Notes: generated from the letters alone by a model not told the origin. Shown: positions 44,360-53,385, counted from the first letter of the stretch. The stretch is 60,275 bases of DNA from JBJMQS01 sp045802605 (GCA_045802605.1 JBJMQS010000046.1:1-60275); one strand, 5' to 3'. Translations and numbers: made by a program.

Positions 44360-46075
44360 TTAGGCGACCTGTGAGTCATGGTGGCAAATGCTCATGACTT
44401 CCTCAAGGGTCGTAAGTCCCTTAAGTGCTTTATACACACCATCTTCCAGCAATGTGCGCATGCCGGTTTGGCGAGATGCCTTGCGGATCGACTGGGTGGG
44501 CTCCCGCGAGAAGGTCATCTCGCGCAATTTCCCGTTCATGGCCAACATCTCGAAAATACCTTTGCGGCCGCGGTAGCCGGTGCCATTGCAGTGCTTGCAG
44601 CCTTTTCCCTTGGTAAACGTCGCAGTTTTGAGTTGCTCGGCCGTAATTCTGGCAGCCAAAAGTTCTGACTCCGGAGGCATGTAAGACTCTTTGCACTTCG
44701 GACAAACCAGGCGAACGAGCCGCTGCGCCATGATCGCAATCACTGAGGATGCGATAAGAAACGGCTGGACCCCAATATCCCCCAAACGTGTAATAGCAGA
44801 GGGCGCATCGTTCGTGTGTAGTGTGCTGAAAACTAAGTGTCCAGTCAGTGAGGCTTGAACTGCAATCTCAGCCGTCTCCTTATCGCGGATTTCGCCGACG
44901 AGGATGATGTTCGGCGCTTGGCGGAGCATCGAGCGGATGATGCGTGCGAAGTCCAAGCCGATTTGGTGCTTCACCTCGACTTGGTTGATCCCAGGCAGGT
45001 AGTACTCGACCGGATCCTCGGCCGTAATGATCTTGCGATCCGGTCGATTAAGCTCGTTCAGGGCGGCGTAGAGTGTCGTCGTTTTGCCCGAGCCAGTTGG
45101 GCCGGTTACGAGGAATATACCGTTTGGGCGCTTTATGATGGACTGGAACCGTTTGTGGTCATCTTCGTGGAACCCCAAGTCTCGGACGCCCACTTGGATG
45201 TTGGCACGGTCGAGAATTCGCATGACGACGGACTGTCCGTGGACCGTTGGCAGGATGCTCACACGCAAGTCGTAGTGCTGACCGTTGAGGGCCATCTTGA
45301 TTCGGCCGTCCTGGGGCCGGCGTTTCTCAGAGATGTCAATCGACGCCATGATTTTGACGCGCGACACCATGGGGGCCAGCAAGCGACGTGGCGGGCTGTC
45401 CCGCTCGGCGAGCACCCCGTCCACCCGATAACGGATTCGGACTCGGTCGGCGAACGGCTCGATATGGATATCGCTCGCCCGCAGCCGAACCGCCTCCTGA
45501 ATGATCAAGTTGACCAACTTCACCACGGGGGCCGCGTTTTCGCCCTCGTCGAGGGCGGCCATCCGGGTGGATTCGGTTTCGGTGAAATCGATGGCCGTAT
45601 CGGTGAACTCGGACAGCAGTGAGTCCACCGACTCCGATTCGGTTTGACCGTAATGGCGGTTAATCGTTTCGTTGATCTGCTCGCGGTCGGCCAGCACCGG
45701 TTGCACGTCTTTGTTCAAAATGAACCGTAATTTATCGAGCGTTTCAATATCTTCCGGATTCGCCACGACAATCTGCAGGGCGTTATTCTCGTGCGAAAGC
45801 GGCACCACTGTGTTTTCGCGGGCGACCGACTCCGGCACCATTTCGATGACCGAAGTCGGAATCTGCACGTCGGTCAGGTCCACAAACGACATATTGTGGA
45901 ATTCGGCGATCGAACTCATCACTTCTTTGAGCGAGGCGTAATTCAGCTTGATCAAGGCGTCTTGCAGCTTGGTCCCGGTGGAGCTGGCCAAGCCTTGAGC
46001 TTCCTCGACTTGGTCCGGACTTAGCACTTTGCGCTGAATCAGGATGTCGGCAAATGTGCCACGATCTTTCGCCAT
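44360..46075 (-). CDS. gspE: Second GspE/PilB-type ATPase
   Basis: 571 aa starting at the second of two adjacent ATGs (46075; GGAG 6 nt upstream), since the open frame extends upstream without family signal. MshEN-type N-terminus (FADILIQRKVLSPDQVEEAQGLASSTGTKLQDALI), Walker A GPTGSGKTT near 323, VGEIRD, and zinc cysteines CPKC and CKHCNG. Separate from but related to the other GspE. It is the first gene of the secretion operon. Confidence 0.92.
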   Translation of the reverse strand: MAKDRGTFADILIQRKVLSPDQVEEAQGLASSTGTKLQDALIKLNYASLKEVMSSIAEFHNMSFVDLTDVQIPTSVIEMVPESVARENTVVPLSHENNALQIVVANPEDIETLDKLRFILNKDVQPVLADREQINETINRHYGQTESESVDSLLSEFTDTAIDFTETESTRMAALDEGENAAPVVKLVNLIIQEAVRLRASDIHIEPFADRVRIRYRVDGVLAERDSPPRRLLAPMVSRVKIMASIDISEKRRPQDGRIKMALNGQHYDLRVSILPTVHGQSVVMRILDRANIQVGVRDLGFHEDDHKRFQSIIKRPNGIFLVTGPTGSGKTTTLYAALNELNRPDRKIITAEDPVEYYLPGINQVEVKHQIGLDFARIIRSMLRQAPNIILVGEIRDKETAEIAVQASLTGHLVFSTLHTNDAPSAITRLGDIGVQPFLIASSVIAIMAQRLVRLVCPKCKESYMPPESELLAARITAEQLKTATFTKGKGCKHCNGTGYRGRKGIFEMLAMNGKLREMTFSREPTQSIRKASRQTGMRTLLEDGVYKALKGLTTLEEVMSICHHDSQVA

Positions 46076-46281
46076 CATGCTCTCCGAGGCGGCAACGCAG
46101 TCCTGGTTCGTATCTGCAGCAAGCAGTCGGGCGGCGCGAACAGCCAGACGGGCATACCGATTGCGCGGACATTGCAATGATCAGAGCCTATTTTGCGGCA
46201 CCGGCGCGGTTCTTGCAAGCGGCCACACGGAAAACAGCTGATTCTTCGGACTTGATTCGCTGATTTGGCCGGATCGGTCAG

Positions 46282-47220
46282 TTAGGTTTCGCGAATGGAA
46301 GCCACGGTTCGGGCCAGTCCGTCTTGGAACGAAACGTCGGGCTCGTAGCAGAGTTCTCGGCGAGCCCGGCCAATATCCGCCCGTGAAAAGCGCACATCAC
46401 CGGTCCGGGTCGGGCCGAAATTGGGTTTGAGATTTGTTCCGAGGATTTCATTGAGTGCTGCGACCAGATCCAAAACGGTGATGCACGCTCCAGTGCCCAC
46501 GTTGTAAACGCGCCCGGAGACGCCAGGCGCTTGGGCGGCCCGCCGAAGTGCCTGCACCGCGTTGGTGACGTAAGTGAAGTCGCGCGACTGCAAGCCGTCG
46601 CCGTGAACGGTTGGTGCTTTGCCTTGGAGCATCGCCGCCGCAAAAAGTGCGATCACACCGGAGTATGGACTGTCAGCGCGCTGCCGTGGGCCGAAGATGT
46701 TGAAGAATCGGAGAGCGACCGTTTCGAGTCCATACGTCGCTGCGAACGCCTGCAAATAAAGTTCGCCCGCCAGCTTGGCCGCGGCGTAAGGCGAAAGGGG
46801 ATGGACCGGTGCGTCTTCCGACTGCCCGGCTGGATCAGAGAGGCCTCCGTAGGCACTGGAACTCGCCGCATACGCCACGCGCCGTACGCCATTTTTCCGC
46901 GCCGCATCGAGCACATTCAGTGTGCCGGTAGTGCATGCCTGATGAGTCGCGACCGGATTCTCGACACTGCGCGCCACGGAGGCGAGCGCACCGAGATGGT
47001 AAATCGTGGACGCCCCTCGCACCGCTTGCTCGACCGCGGCCGCATCGGCCAGGTTGCCGACGACAATCTCCGGCGCCGGCTTGATATGCGCGAGGTTTTC
47101 GCGGAGCCCGGTGCTGAGGTCGTCGAACACGCGAACCGGCAGACCATCGCGCACCAGTGATTCGACGAGGTGGGAACCGATGAAGCCGGCTCCGCCGGTA
47201 ACAAGAAAGAGTTCTGGCAT
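46282..47220 (-). CDS. NAD-dependent sugar-nucleotide epimerase/dehydratase
   Basis: 312 aa, extended SDR. VTGGAGFIGSHL (7-18) is the NAD-binding glycine motif, and the catalytic Tyr-x-x-x-Lys lies in LSPYAAAKLAGE. RFFNIFGPRQ and GDGLQSRDFTYV are typical of UDP-glucose/GlcNAc 4-epimerases. It may make nucleotide sugars for surface glycans. It is divergent from the DedA gene. Precise substrate not assigned. Confidence 0.88.
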   Translation of the reverse strand: MPELFLVTGGAGFIGSHLVESLVRDGLPVRVFDDLSTGLRENLAHIKPAPEIVVGNLADAAAVEQAVRGASTIYHLGALASVARSVENPVATHQACTTGTLNVLDAARKNGVRRVAYAASSSAYGGLSDPAGQSEDAPVHPLSPYAAAKLAGELYLQAFAATYGLETVALRFFNIFGPRQRADSPYSGVIALFAAAMLQGKAPTVHGDGLQSRDFTYVTNAVQALRRAAQAPGVSGRVYNVGTGACITVLDLVAALNEILGTNLKPNFGPTRTGDVRFSRADIGRARRELCYEPDVSFQDGLARTVASIRET

Positions 47221-47290
47221 GCCATCAAATAATGGAGATTTGGCCGAGAATCAATGGAGGCCTCGTGTTACCCGGAGCAAGGCCATTTCT

Positions 47291-47438
47291 TGTTAGCCGG
47301 ACGCGCAAGCTACGGGAAGCAGAGACTTGGCCCTAAGTGACGGTTCTGTCTTCGGTGGTGAGCTTCGGGCAACAAGAAATTGGAATAATCGAGTGGGGCC
47401 GTGTCTCTGCGTCCCGTAGCTGGCGCGTCCGGCTAACA
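47291..47438. repeat. MITE-like element with 43-bp inverted repeats
   Basis: Arms 47291-47333 and 47396-47438 match at 39 of 43 positions and flank a 62-nt core without coding signs. TGTTAGCCGGACGCG opens the left arm. Next to the right end CCGGCTAACAAA is repeated directly (47429-47440 and 47442-47453). No transposase is present. The remainder of the 317-nt divergent gap (47221-47290 and 47454-47537) shows no gene, and must hold the two divergent promoters. Confidence 0.65.
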
Positions 47439-47537
47439 AAACCGGCTAACAAAGGCGCCAAGAAGAATGCCCTAGGCAACTTGGGACAGCCTGGATACCT
47501 TGAGCCGGACAAATTCTTCGTTTGGCTTGGGTGTTGG

Positions 47538-48224
47538 ATGCTCTTTTTCCAGAAACTCTTCGCACTCCTCTTCGGTGGACTCAACGATACCGCCAAATGG
47601 AACGCCCTCATCGAGCACGTCGGTACCACAAACATCTACCTCGTGTTGTTAGCAATTGTCTTTGCCGAGACGGGACTGGTGGTCACGCCGTTTCTCCCGG
47701 GTGATTCTCTGCTATTTGCCATCGGCGCCGTCGGGGCCCGCGAGGATATTCAACTCAACTTACCACTCATAACCGCACTGTTGATTGTCGCGTCTATTGT
47801 CGGCGATGCCGTCAATTACACGATCGGCTACCACCTTGGGCCGGCGATATTCAAGAAAGAAACCGGCCGCTTCCTGAACAAGAAACACCTGCTGCGGGCG
47901 CATGAGTTTTACGAGAAGTACGGCGGCAAAACGATTTTCCTGGCACGCTTCATTCCGATCATCCGCACGTTTGCTCCGTTCGTGGCCGGCATTGGCCAGA
48001 TGAATTACTTCCGCTTTGCGATGTACAACGTCGTCGGTGGTGTTACGTGGGTCCTGATCTGCATTGGTGCGGGTTTCTATTTCGGCCAATTCGCGTTTGT
48101 GAAAGATCATTTTGAAGCGGTCATTGTCGCAATCGTCGTCATTTCAGTGCTACCCATGGCTTGGGAGTTCTGGCGGGCCCGCCAGACCAGCAAGCGCGGT
48201 GGCAATGGCATGCTCGCGGCATGA
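47538..48224 (+). CDS. DedA-family membrane protein
   Basis: 228 aa beginning at MLFFQKLF (47538). VFAETGLVVTPFLPGDSLLFAIGA and FIPIIRTFAPFVAGIGQMNYFRF are DedA signatures; membrane helices surround them. DedA proteins are lipid scramblase-related transporters (undecaprenyl-phosphate or phosphatidylethanolamine) affecting envelope homeostasis. The upstream frame to 47337 crosses the MITE-like arm and is not family-like. No ribosome site is strong, so the start is uncertain. Confidence 0.85.
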   Translation: MLFFQKLFALLFGGLNDTAKWNALIEHVGTTNIYLVLLAIVFAETGLVVTPFLPGDSLLFAIGAVGAREDIQLNLPLITALLIVASIVGDAVNYTIGYHLGPAIFKKETGRFLNKKHLLRAHEFYEKYGGKTIFLARFIPIIRTFAPFVAGIGQMNYFRFAMYNVVGGVTWVLICIGAGFYFGQFAFVKDHFEAVIVAIVVISVLPMAWEFWRARQTSKRGGNGMLAA

Positions 48225-48287
48225 CGACCCTTCTCTCGGCTCCTCGCTATAATTCGCGCTGACTGAACCGATTGCGAAGGAGTGACC

Positions 48288-49475
48288 ATGGCCGCCAAAT
48301 TGCGCGAGGTGTTGCGCACCCAACTCGACGACATTGAAAGCCAAGGCCTGACTAAGCGCGAACGAAAGATCGAGACACCGCAGTCGGCGAAGATTCGCGT
48401 CAATGGCCGCGATGTGGTCAACTTCTGCGCCAACAATTATCTCGGCTTGGCGAATCACCCCGAGATTGTCGACGCGGCCCACGACGCGCTTCGACACTAT
48501 GGCTATGGCCTCTCCAGCGTGCGGTTTATTTGCGGCACCCAAACCCTGCATCGCGAGGTCGAAGGCGAGATCGCCCGCTTCCACGGCAAGGAAGATTCCA
48601 TCCTCTACACGAGTTGCTTCGACGCCAACGGCGGCCTTTTCGAAACGATTCTTGGTGATCAGGACGCAATCATCAGCGATGCGCTGAATCACGCCAGCAT
48701 CATCGATGGTGTTCGCTTGTGCAAGGCACAACGCTTCCGTTATAAGCATGCCGACATGGCGGAGCTCGAAAGCCACTTGCAAGAAGCCAAAGGCGCTCGT
48801 TTGCGGCTCATCGCCACCGACAGCGTGTTCTCGATGGACGGCGATTTCGCGCCATTGCCGCAGATTTGCGACCTTGCCGACAAGTACGACGCCGCCGTGA
48901 TGATCGACGAGTCGCACGGCACTGGCCACATTGGGCCCGGTGGCCGCGGCGCGGCCGAGGCGCTCGGCGTGCTCGACCGCATTGACATTATTACCAGCAC
49001 GCTCGGCAAGACGCTCGGCGGGGCAGCCGGCGGCTTCACGACCGGTTCTCGCGAAGTGGTTGATCTCTTGCGGCAACGCTCCCGGCCTTACCTGTTCTCG
49101 AACGCGCTGACGCCGGTGCTCGTCGTTGGTGCCCGTAAGGCGATCGAGCTTGCCGGCCGCAGCAATGAATTGCGCGAAAGGCTAAGTGCCAACACGAAGC
49201 GGATGCGGTCCGCCCTGGAATCTGCGGGTTTTAAGATCAAACCAGGCCAGTCGCCGATTTTGCCAGTCATGATTGGCGACGCAGCGCTCGCCGCCCGCAT
49301 GGCCGACCAGTTGCTCGAGCGTGGCATTTACGTGATCGGCTTTAGCTATCCCGTCGTGCCGCAAGGCGAGGCGCGCATCCGCTTGCAGGTCTCGGCGGCC
49401 CATACCCCCGAGCAGATCGACGCGGCCATTCGCGCGTTTATTGAAGTGGGGCGTACGTTGAAGTTGGTTTCGTAG
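48288..49475 (+). CDS. kbl: 2-amino-3-ketobutyrate CoA ligase (glycine C-acetyltransferase)
   Basis: 395 aa, PLP alpha-oxoamine synthase family. AAGGAG lies 5 nt before ATG 48288. NFCANNYLGLANHP, GTQTLHREVE, DALNHASIIDG, MIDESHGTGHIG and TSTLGKTLGGAAGG (PLP Lys) match Kbl. It cleaves 2-amino-3-oxobutanoate with CoA to glycine and acetyl-CoA. The matching threonine dehydrogenase lies 5 kb downstream (54448). Its last 38 nt overlap the convergent transglutaminase-like gene. Confidence 0.94.
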   Translation: MAAKLREVLRTQLDDIESQGLTKRERKIETPQSAKIRVNGRDVVNFCANNYLGLANHPEIVDAAHDALRHYGYGLSSVRFICGTQTLHREVEGEIARFHGKEDSILYTSCFDANGGLFETILGDQDAIISDALNHASIIDGVRLCKAQRFRYKHADMAELESHLQEAKGARLRLIATDSVFSMDGDFAPLPQICDLADKYDAAVMIDESHGTGHIGPGGRGAAEALGVLDRIDIITSTLGKTLGGAAGGFTTGSREVVDLLRQRSRPYLFSNALTPVLVVGARKAIELAGRSNELRERLSANTKRMRSALESAGFKIKPGQSPILPVMIGDAALAARMADQLLERGIYVIGFSYPVVPQGEARIRLQVSAAHTPEQIDAAIRAFIEVGRTLKLVS

Positions 49476-51003
49476 CCGCCGGCGTCTCGCCCCGCTCGCT
49501 GATGATCTCGACAGTTGGCTGAGCGGCCGTGAATCGCATCAGCGGTAGCAGTGGTTTCATCGTGGCCTCTTGATACCAAGAGTGGTCCGTCACTTTGATA
49601 TGCGTGGCACTCACTGAGCCACGCCCGAGCGTGGCATCGAGAGCGACCCATTTGCCGCGCACCCAAACTTCCGTCCACATATGCATGGCCAACATGGTCG
49701 GCGAGCGATCTCGGCCATCCACGTAAACCAAACCAATGGCGGTCTTCGAAGGGATGCCGACCGCTCGGGCCATGGCCGCGGTGAGCATGGAATATTCGGT
49801 GCAATCGCCTTCCAGCGTCCGCGCCACTTCGGCCGCCGGGGCCATCGCTTCGGAGAAATTCAGGACCTTCATATGGGTGTTCACCCAATGCTCGATGAGC
49901 TGAGCCTTTTTCCATGGATCGGTTTCCGCGCCTACGGCGGCGGCGGCGTGCTGCTTGACACGCTCATCGTCGCTATTCAGGAAATTGTTTGAAGTCAGGA
50001 ACTCCTGTCCCGGCGGTTGCTGGTCGCCAGCGGTCGCGGGCGGCTGACGAACCGGATGGACGGTAACTTCCACGGTGTGCTCATCGATGCCTCGCACCGA
50101 CTGACGCTCGTCGTTGGCCAAAACAGTCAAGGCGTTCTTGTCGTTCAATCGAACGCGGTAAATGACTTCGGTCGCGCCATAGGGATTGCTGAGCCGGCGG
50201 GCGAGACGGATCGATTGCCGCATGCCCAGGTCCGGGCCGAGGCACGGCTTAAGAGCTTCTTCGCGGGTGGACATTTCCAGCACCAGCTTGCCAAGGCCCG
50301 GCATGTCCGTTTCGGATTTGATGAGCCGATAGTTCAAGTCGAACCAGAAAGTTGAGCCGGGAAGGGTCACGCCCTCCAACTCCGATGGCTTGCTGGTGAT
50401 GCGCAAAAGGCGCGGCTTTTGGCCGGCGATGTTTACTTCTTCAATCGCCTCGGCTGTGGCTCTTACTTTCACTAGCGAATTCACGATGGGCTCGAAGATG
50501 ACGTAGTCGAATGAAGTGCCCGGCGCGGGTTTCTTCTTGGCCACAAGTTGCATCTCGCCATGCGCCCCGACGACTTCCGGATCCCAGGGGATCATTCGAT
50601 CAAACTTCATCTTGCCCTCTGCGGTGACATGAAGCTGATTGCCCGTTACGACGCCGCGAAGAACTAGATCGACCTGTTTGCCCAGGCCCTGGGTCATGAA
50701 GACGCCGAGCACTTTGCCGTCGGGTGTTTCATCGGTGCCGGTGGTCGCGCCGATTTGCGCAGCCTGACCGAAGCGTTGCACCGTCAGTGTGAGGGTTCGC
50801 TCGGCCCGCAATATCTTCTGCTCGCCGCGCGTGACTTCGTGGACGGTGAGGTGCACATAGCCAGAGCGCAGGCCGGCCAGCGTAGCCGTGTGCCAGGATT
50901 CTGAAATGAGTCGCTTGTTGGTTGGGACGGTGCCGATCGGTTCGTCGGCGAAGCCCGCCTTTGTGAGCCCGGCCACAAATAACGCAATCAATGTCCAACG
51001 CAT
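49438..51003 (-). CDS. Secreted transglutaminase-like protein
   Basis: 521 aa with signal peptide (MRWTLIALFVAGLTKAGFA). The C-terminal part has a transglutaminase core: GDCTEYSMLTAAMARAVGIPSKTAIGLVY (Cys), HMWTEVWVRGKWVALD (His and Asp). The first 330 residues are beta-rich and carry no clear motif. Such proteins occur often in planctomycetes; they may act on cell-envelope peptides, but the real reaction is unknown. Overlaps kbl by 38 nt tail to tail. Confidence 0.85.
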   Translation of the reverse strand: MRWTLIALFVAGLTKAGFADEPIGTVPTNKRLISESWHTATLAGLRSGYVHLTVHEVTRGEQKILRAERTLTLTVQRFGQAAQIGATTGTDETPDGKVLGVFMTQGLGKQVDLVLRGVVTGNQLHVTAEGKMKFDRMIPWDPEVVGAHGEMQLVAKKKPAPGTSFDYVIFEPIVNSLVKVRATAEAIEEVNIAGQKPRLLRITSKPSELEGVTLPGSTFWFDLNYRLIKSETDMPGLGKLVLEMSTREEALKPCLGPDLGMRQSIRLARRLSNPYGATEVIYRVRLNDKNALTVLANDERQSVRGIDEHTVEVTVHPVRQPPATAGDQQPPGQEFLTSNNFLNSDDERVKQHAAAAVGAETDPWKKAQLIEHWVNTHMKVLNFSEAMAPAAEVARTLEGDCTEYSMLTAAMARAVGIPSKTAIGLVYVDGRDRSPTMLAMHMWTEVWVRGKWVALDATLGRGSVSATHIKVTDHSWYQEATMKPLLPLMRFTAAQPTVEIISERGETPAATKPTSTYAPLQ

Positions 51004-51275
51004 GAGTTCGCTCCGGCCAACCCTTCAGAATCGACGCTCCGGACCAGCGATGATACCGGTTTCGACCGCCCGGCGCGAACGGCAGGCCCGTCGCTCCCGG
51101 CAAAGTACGCAAAGTAGATAATACACGTGCGGCTTGCATCCGACGCACCCTCGAAAGAACGGGATCACGGAACGCTTTTCTTGTGCGCAGTTTGGGGAAA
51201 TTGGGGTGCGGCCGCAATTGGGGCTGGCTATAGTCGGTGCTTGAGCCGAACCACCCCATCTGGTCGAGGCCCGCC

Positions 51276-51896
51276 GTGTCACCTTCCATCGCAAAAACAC
51301 AGCCGAATCGCCGTCGTGTCGTGACCTGGCCCGAGGCGGTGATGCCAGCGGCTGGCTACGCGGTTATCGCGGATGAGGGGTACCGCACCGAGCGCTACCA
51401 CAACCGGCAAACTGGCGTGAGCGTGCCGGCCCTTGTCGCTGCAGCGGATCGAAACCACTTGCTCGATCTGTTCCTGGCGCTTCTCGATCCCCTCGGCTCT
51501 GTCGTGGATGTCTATTTGGAATCGAGTCACACGAACGCGTCGGCCACCGGCCGATGCCTCCGCCGCGAGTCGATCGACGTCCCGGTGCTGGCAAGCTACC
51601 TTTGCGACTTCGAAGACTGCTTGCTCAACGACGGCTGCACGGCCGTGACCGTCGCGGGATTACGCAGCCCCGTCGAAGTGCAACTCGATGAACACAAGCA
51701 CCTGATCGTGTATGCGTGGGAGCGCAAGATCTTCGCACGGATCATGAAGGATTTTGGTCTCCGACGTCGCGATGATTTGGTACTGCTGTTCGATGTGCCC
51801 CACGTCCATCGATCGGCTCCCGAACACGCCGACCAACACAGCGAGCTGGCCAACTGCCTCGGCATGACCGACTACCGCCGCGTCGTAACGGGTTAA
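51276..51896 (+). CDS. Uncharacterised protein
   Basis: About 206 aa beginning at GTG 51276, with GAGG 6 nt upstream; GTG 51237 is an alternative giving 219 aa. No signal peptide or membrane segment. Segments such as GYRTERYHNRQTGVSVPALVAAADRNHLLDLFLALLDPL and EVQLDEHKHLIVYAWERKIF suggest a globular alpha/beta protein. I do not recognise a family. Codon use resembles its neighbours. It ends 1 nt before the 70-nt perfect palindrome. Confidence 0.7.
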   Translation: MSPSIAKTQPNRRRVVTWPEAVMPAAGYAVIADEGYRTERYHNRQTGVSVPALVAAADRNHLLDLFLALLDPLGSVVDVYLESSHTNASATGRCLRRESIDVPVLASYLCDFEDCLLNDGCTAVTVAGLRSPVEVQLDEHKHLIVYAWERKIFARIMKDFGLRRRDDLVLLFDVPHVHRSAPEHADQHSELANCLGMTDYRRVVTG

Positions 51897-51897
51897 G

Positions 51898-51967
51898 AAG
51901 AAGATTTGAACCACAGAGAGCACAGAGAATTGCAATTCTCTGTGCTCTCTGTGGTTCAAATCTTCTT
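51898..51967. repeat. Perfect 70-nt palindrome (CACAGAG family)
   Basis: The left 35 nt (51898-51932) and right 35 nt (51933-51967) are exact reverse complements with no loop. It begins 2 nt after the TAA of the upstream plus gene and ends inside the TAA of sdpI. Contains GAACCACAGAGAGCACAGAG. Strong two-way terminator candidate. Confidence 0.9.
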
Positions 51968-52628
51968 ACAACTGTCCGGACCTTTCCAGTCGCTTGTAGA
52001 TCACCAGTGAATAGAAGACCGGGAACAACGCTGCCGCGATCACCCCGAAGAAGCACCACTGCGGCGGCACGCCTACCAGCGACGCAGCGAATCCCACCAC
52101 CCCCGCGACGACAAATAGCCAAGCCGCGAGCCGATGCGTCTTCTCCCACACGACGTCGCTGGCCAAGGTCCACGGCGTGCGGACACCCATCCAGAAGTTC
52201 TTCCGCACTTTCCCAAGGAGGTTCCCCAGGAAAATGAAGAACAGGAAAAAGCTGGCCACGAACCACTTCACTTCGAGTTGCTCCGTCACATAACTGCGCA
52301 GAATCACAGCGTTCAAGACGCCGAACATCGCGGTGATCAAGAAGAACACGTAGTCGTACGTCCGGCGAAACGAATCCACCTTGAACTGCTGGGGTGATAG
52401 CCACGGCAACACCGTGCCGAGCAACAACACGCGTGCTACGATCGTCGGCATCAGGTAGAAGACGACGAATGTTTGATCGCGGCTGGCGAAACTGTCAGGT
52501 TCTCCAGTGATGCCCCAGTGGGTCGGCAGTCGCTGCGGGAAACGATCGATCCAGACATTCGCGCACAGGATCGCCGTCACGAACATACCCGCCACAATCG
52601 CCCATCCCAACCACATCCAGCGCGTCAC
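51966..52628 (-). CDS. sdpI: SdpI-family immunity/membrane protein
   Basis: 220 aa, starting at GTG 52628, whose GTGA overlaps the sdpR stop. DUF1648-like N-terminus (LPTHWGITGEPDSFASR) and the SdpI signature GKVRKNFWMGVRTPWTLASDVVWEKTHRLA. Six membrane segments. In Bacillus SdpI binds the toxin SdpC and sequesters SdpR; the toxin gene is not in this window. Its stop codon lies in the 70-nt palindrome. Confidence 0.88.
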   Translation of the reverse strand: MTRWMWLGWAIVAGMFVTAILCANVWIDRFPQRLPTHWGITGEPDSFASRDQTFVVFYLMPTIVARVLLLGTVLPWLSPQQFKVDSFRRTYDYVFFLITAMFGVLNAVILRSYVTEQLEVKWFVASFFLFFIFLGNLLGKVRKNFWMGVRTPWTLASDVVWEKTHRLAAWLFVVAGVVGFAASLVGVPPQWCFFGVIAAALFPVFYSLVIYKRLERSGQL

Positions 52629-52915
52629 GTTAGGCCCTCCCCCCGACGTTGGGCACCCTTCGCCGGGAACAAATCGAGCACTGCGGACATCAAGTCCTGC
52701 ACTACGGTGGTGTTGAGCGTGTAAATGATCTGCCGGCCATCGCGATAACTCGCGACCAGGTCAGCCTGCTGCAACACCGAAAAGTGGTGCGACATCGACG
52801 GCTTGGAGATGTCGAACTTCTCGGCCAACTGACCGGCCGTCAGCGGGCCCTTGCGCAAGAGCCGCAGTATTTCCCGCCGGGTCGGATCAGCCAGAGCTTT
52901 GAAAGCATCGTTCAT
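52625..52915 (-). CDS. ArsR-family autorepressor (SdpR-like)
   Basis: 96 aa: FKALADPTRREILRLLRKGPLTAGQLAEKFDISKPSMSHHFSVLQQADLV is the winged-helix DNA-binding core, followed by the wing RDGRQIIYTLN. No metal-binding cysteines, so not a metal sensor; SdpR-like. Overlaps SdpI by 4 nt. The perfect inverted repeat at 52938-52963 directly upstream is its likely operator. Confidence 0.9.
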   Translation of the reverse strand: MNDAFKALADPTRREILRLLRKGPLTAGQLAEKFDISKPSMSHHFSVLQQADLVASYRDGRQIIYTLNTTVVQDLMSAVLDLFPAKGAQRRGEGLT

Positions 52916-52937
52916 CGCCGCCGTGAGCTCCGTCACT

Positions 52938-52963
52938 ATTAGATATTTCGTCAACTATCTAAT
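52938..52963. promoter_or_regulatory. Candidate SdpR operator
   Basis: ATTAGATA (52938-52945) and TATCTAAT (52956-52963) are perfect 8-bp arms with a 10-nt spacer, 22 nt upstream of the sdpR ATG. A/T-rich repeats like this are typical ArsR operators. Confidence 0.6.
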
Positions 52964-53016
52964 TATGTTGCGGAAACCAAAGCAAATTGTTTTCGCAAAT
53001 CGCAACACGTAAGCGG

Positions 53017-53139
53017 TTAGCGCGGTCGGTTTCCGCGGAGAAGGAACATCATCAGAATGTAGGCGACGGCGAGACAGATTCCGAATCCAACCCATGGCCA
53101 ATGAAACACGGTGCGTACGATTTCCAGTTCTGCGATCAT
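53017..53139 (-). CDS. Candidate 40-aa single-span membrane protein
   Basis: A short open frame: MIAELEIVRTVFHWPW then VGFGICLAVAYILMMFLL and a basic end RGNRPR. It has one membrane helix (about 17-34) and a positive C-terminus. The ribosome site is weak (GTGGG). It lies upstream of sdpR on the same strand in an otherwise empty stretch of 470 nt (52916-53385), and it is too short for the track used. Could be a small stress or accessory peptide, or a chance frame. Confidence 0.4.
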   Translation of the reverse strand: MIAELEIVRTVFHWPWVGFGICLAVAYILMMFLLRGNRPR

Positions 53140-53385
53140 GGCCCACTTTTCGGCTTGGATTACTTACTTATGCTTTGCGGTAGCATCCATTTTGGCCCGT
53201 ACTGGCTTCCCACCTTAAACATACCTGCGCCTTTTGAGCCGGGTGCAGCCTCGGCAGCGGGTTGGAGCAAAAACATTGGAGAAAATAGAGGATTAGTCCC
53301 ACTCCCGACCCCCGATTCCCGCCGCCAGTATGATGTCATCAGCGTGTGGGTTGTTCCTCCGCCACCGTAAAAACAAGGAACCGTC

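Noticed and set aside
47221..47537. Insertion sequence with transposase
   Set aside because: Terminal inverted repeats are present but no transposase frame exists in the 148-nt element.
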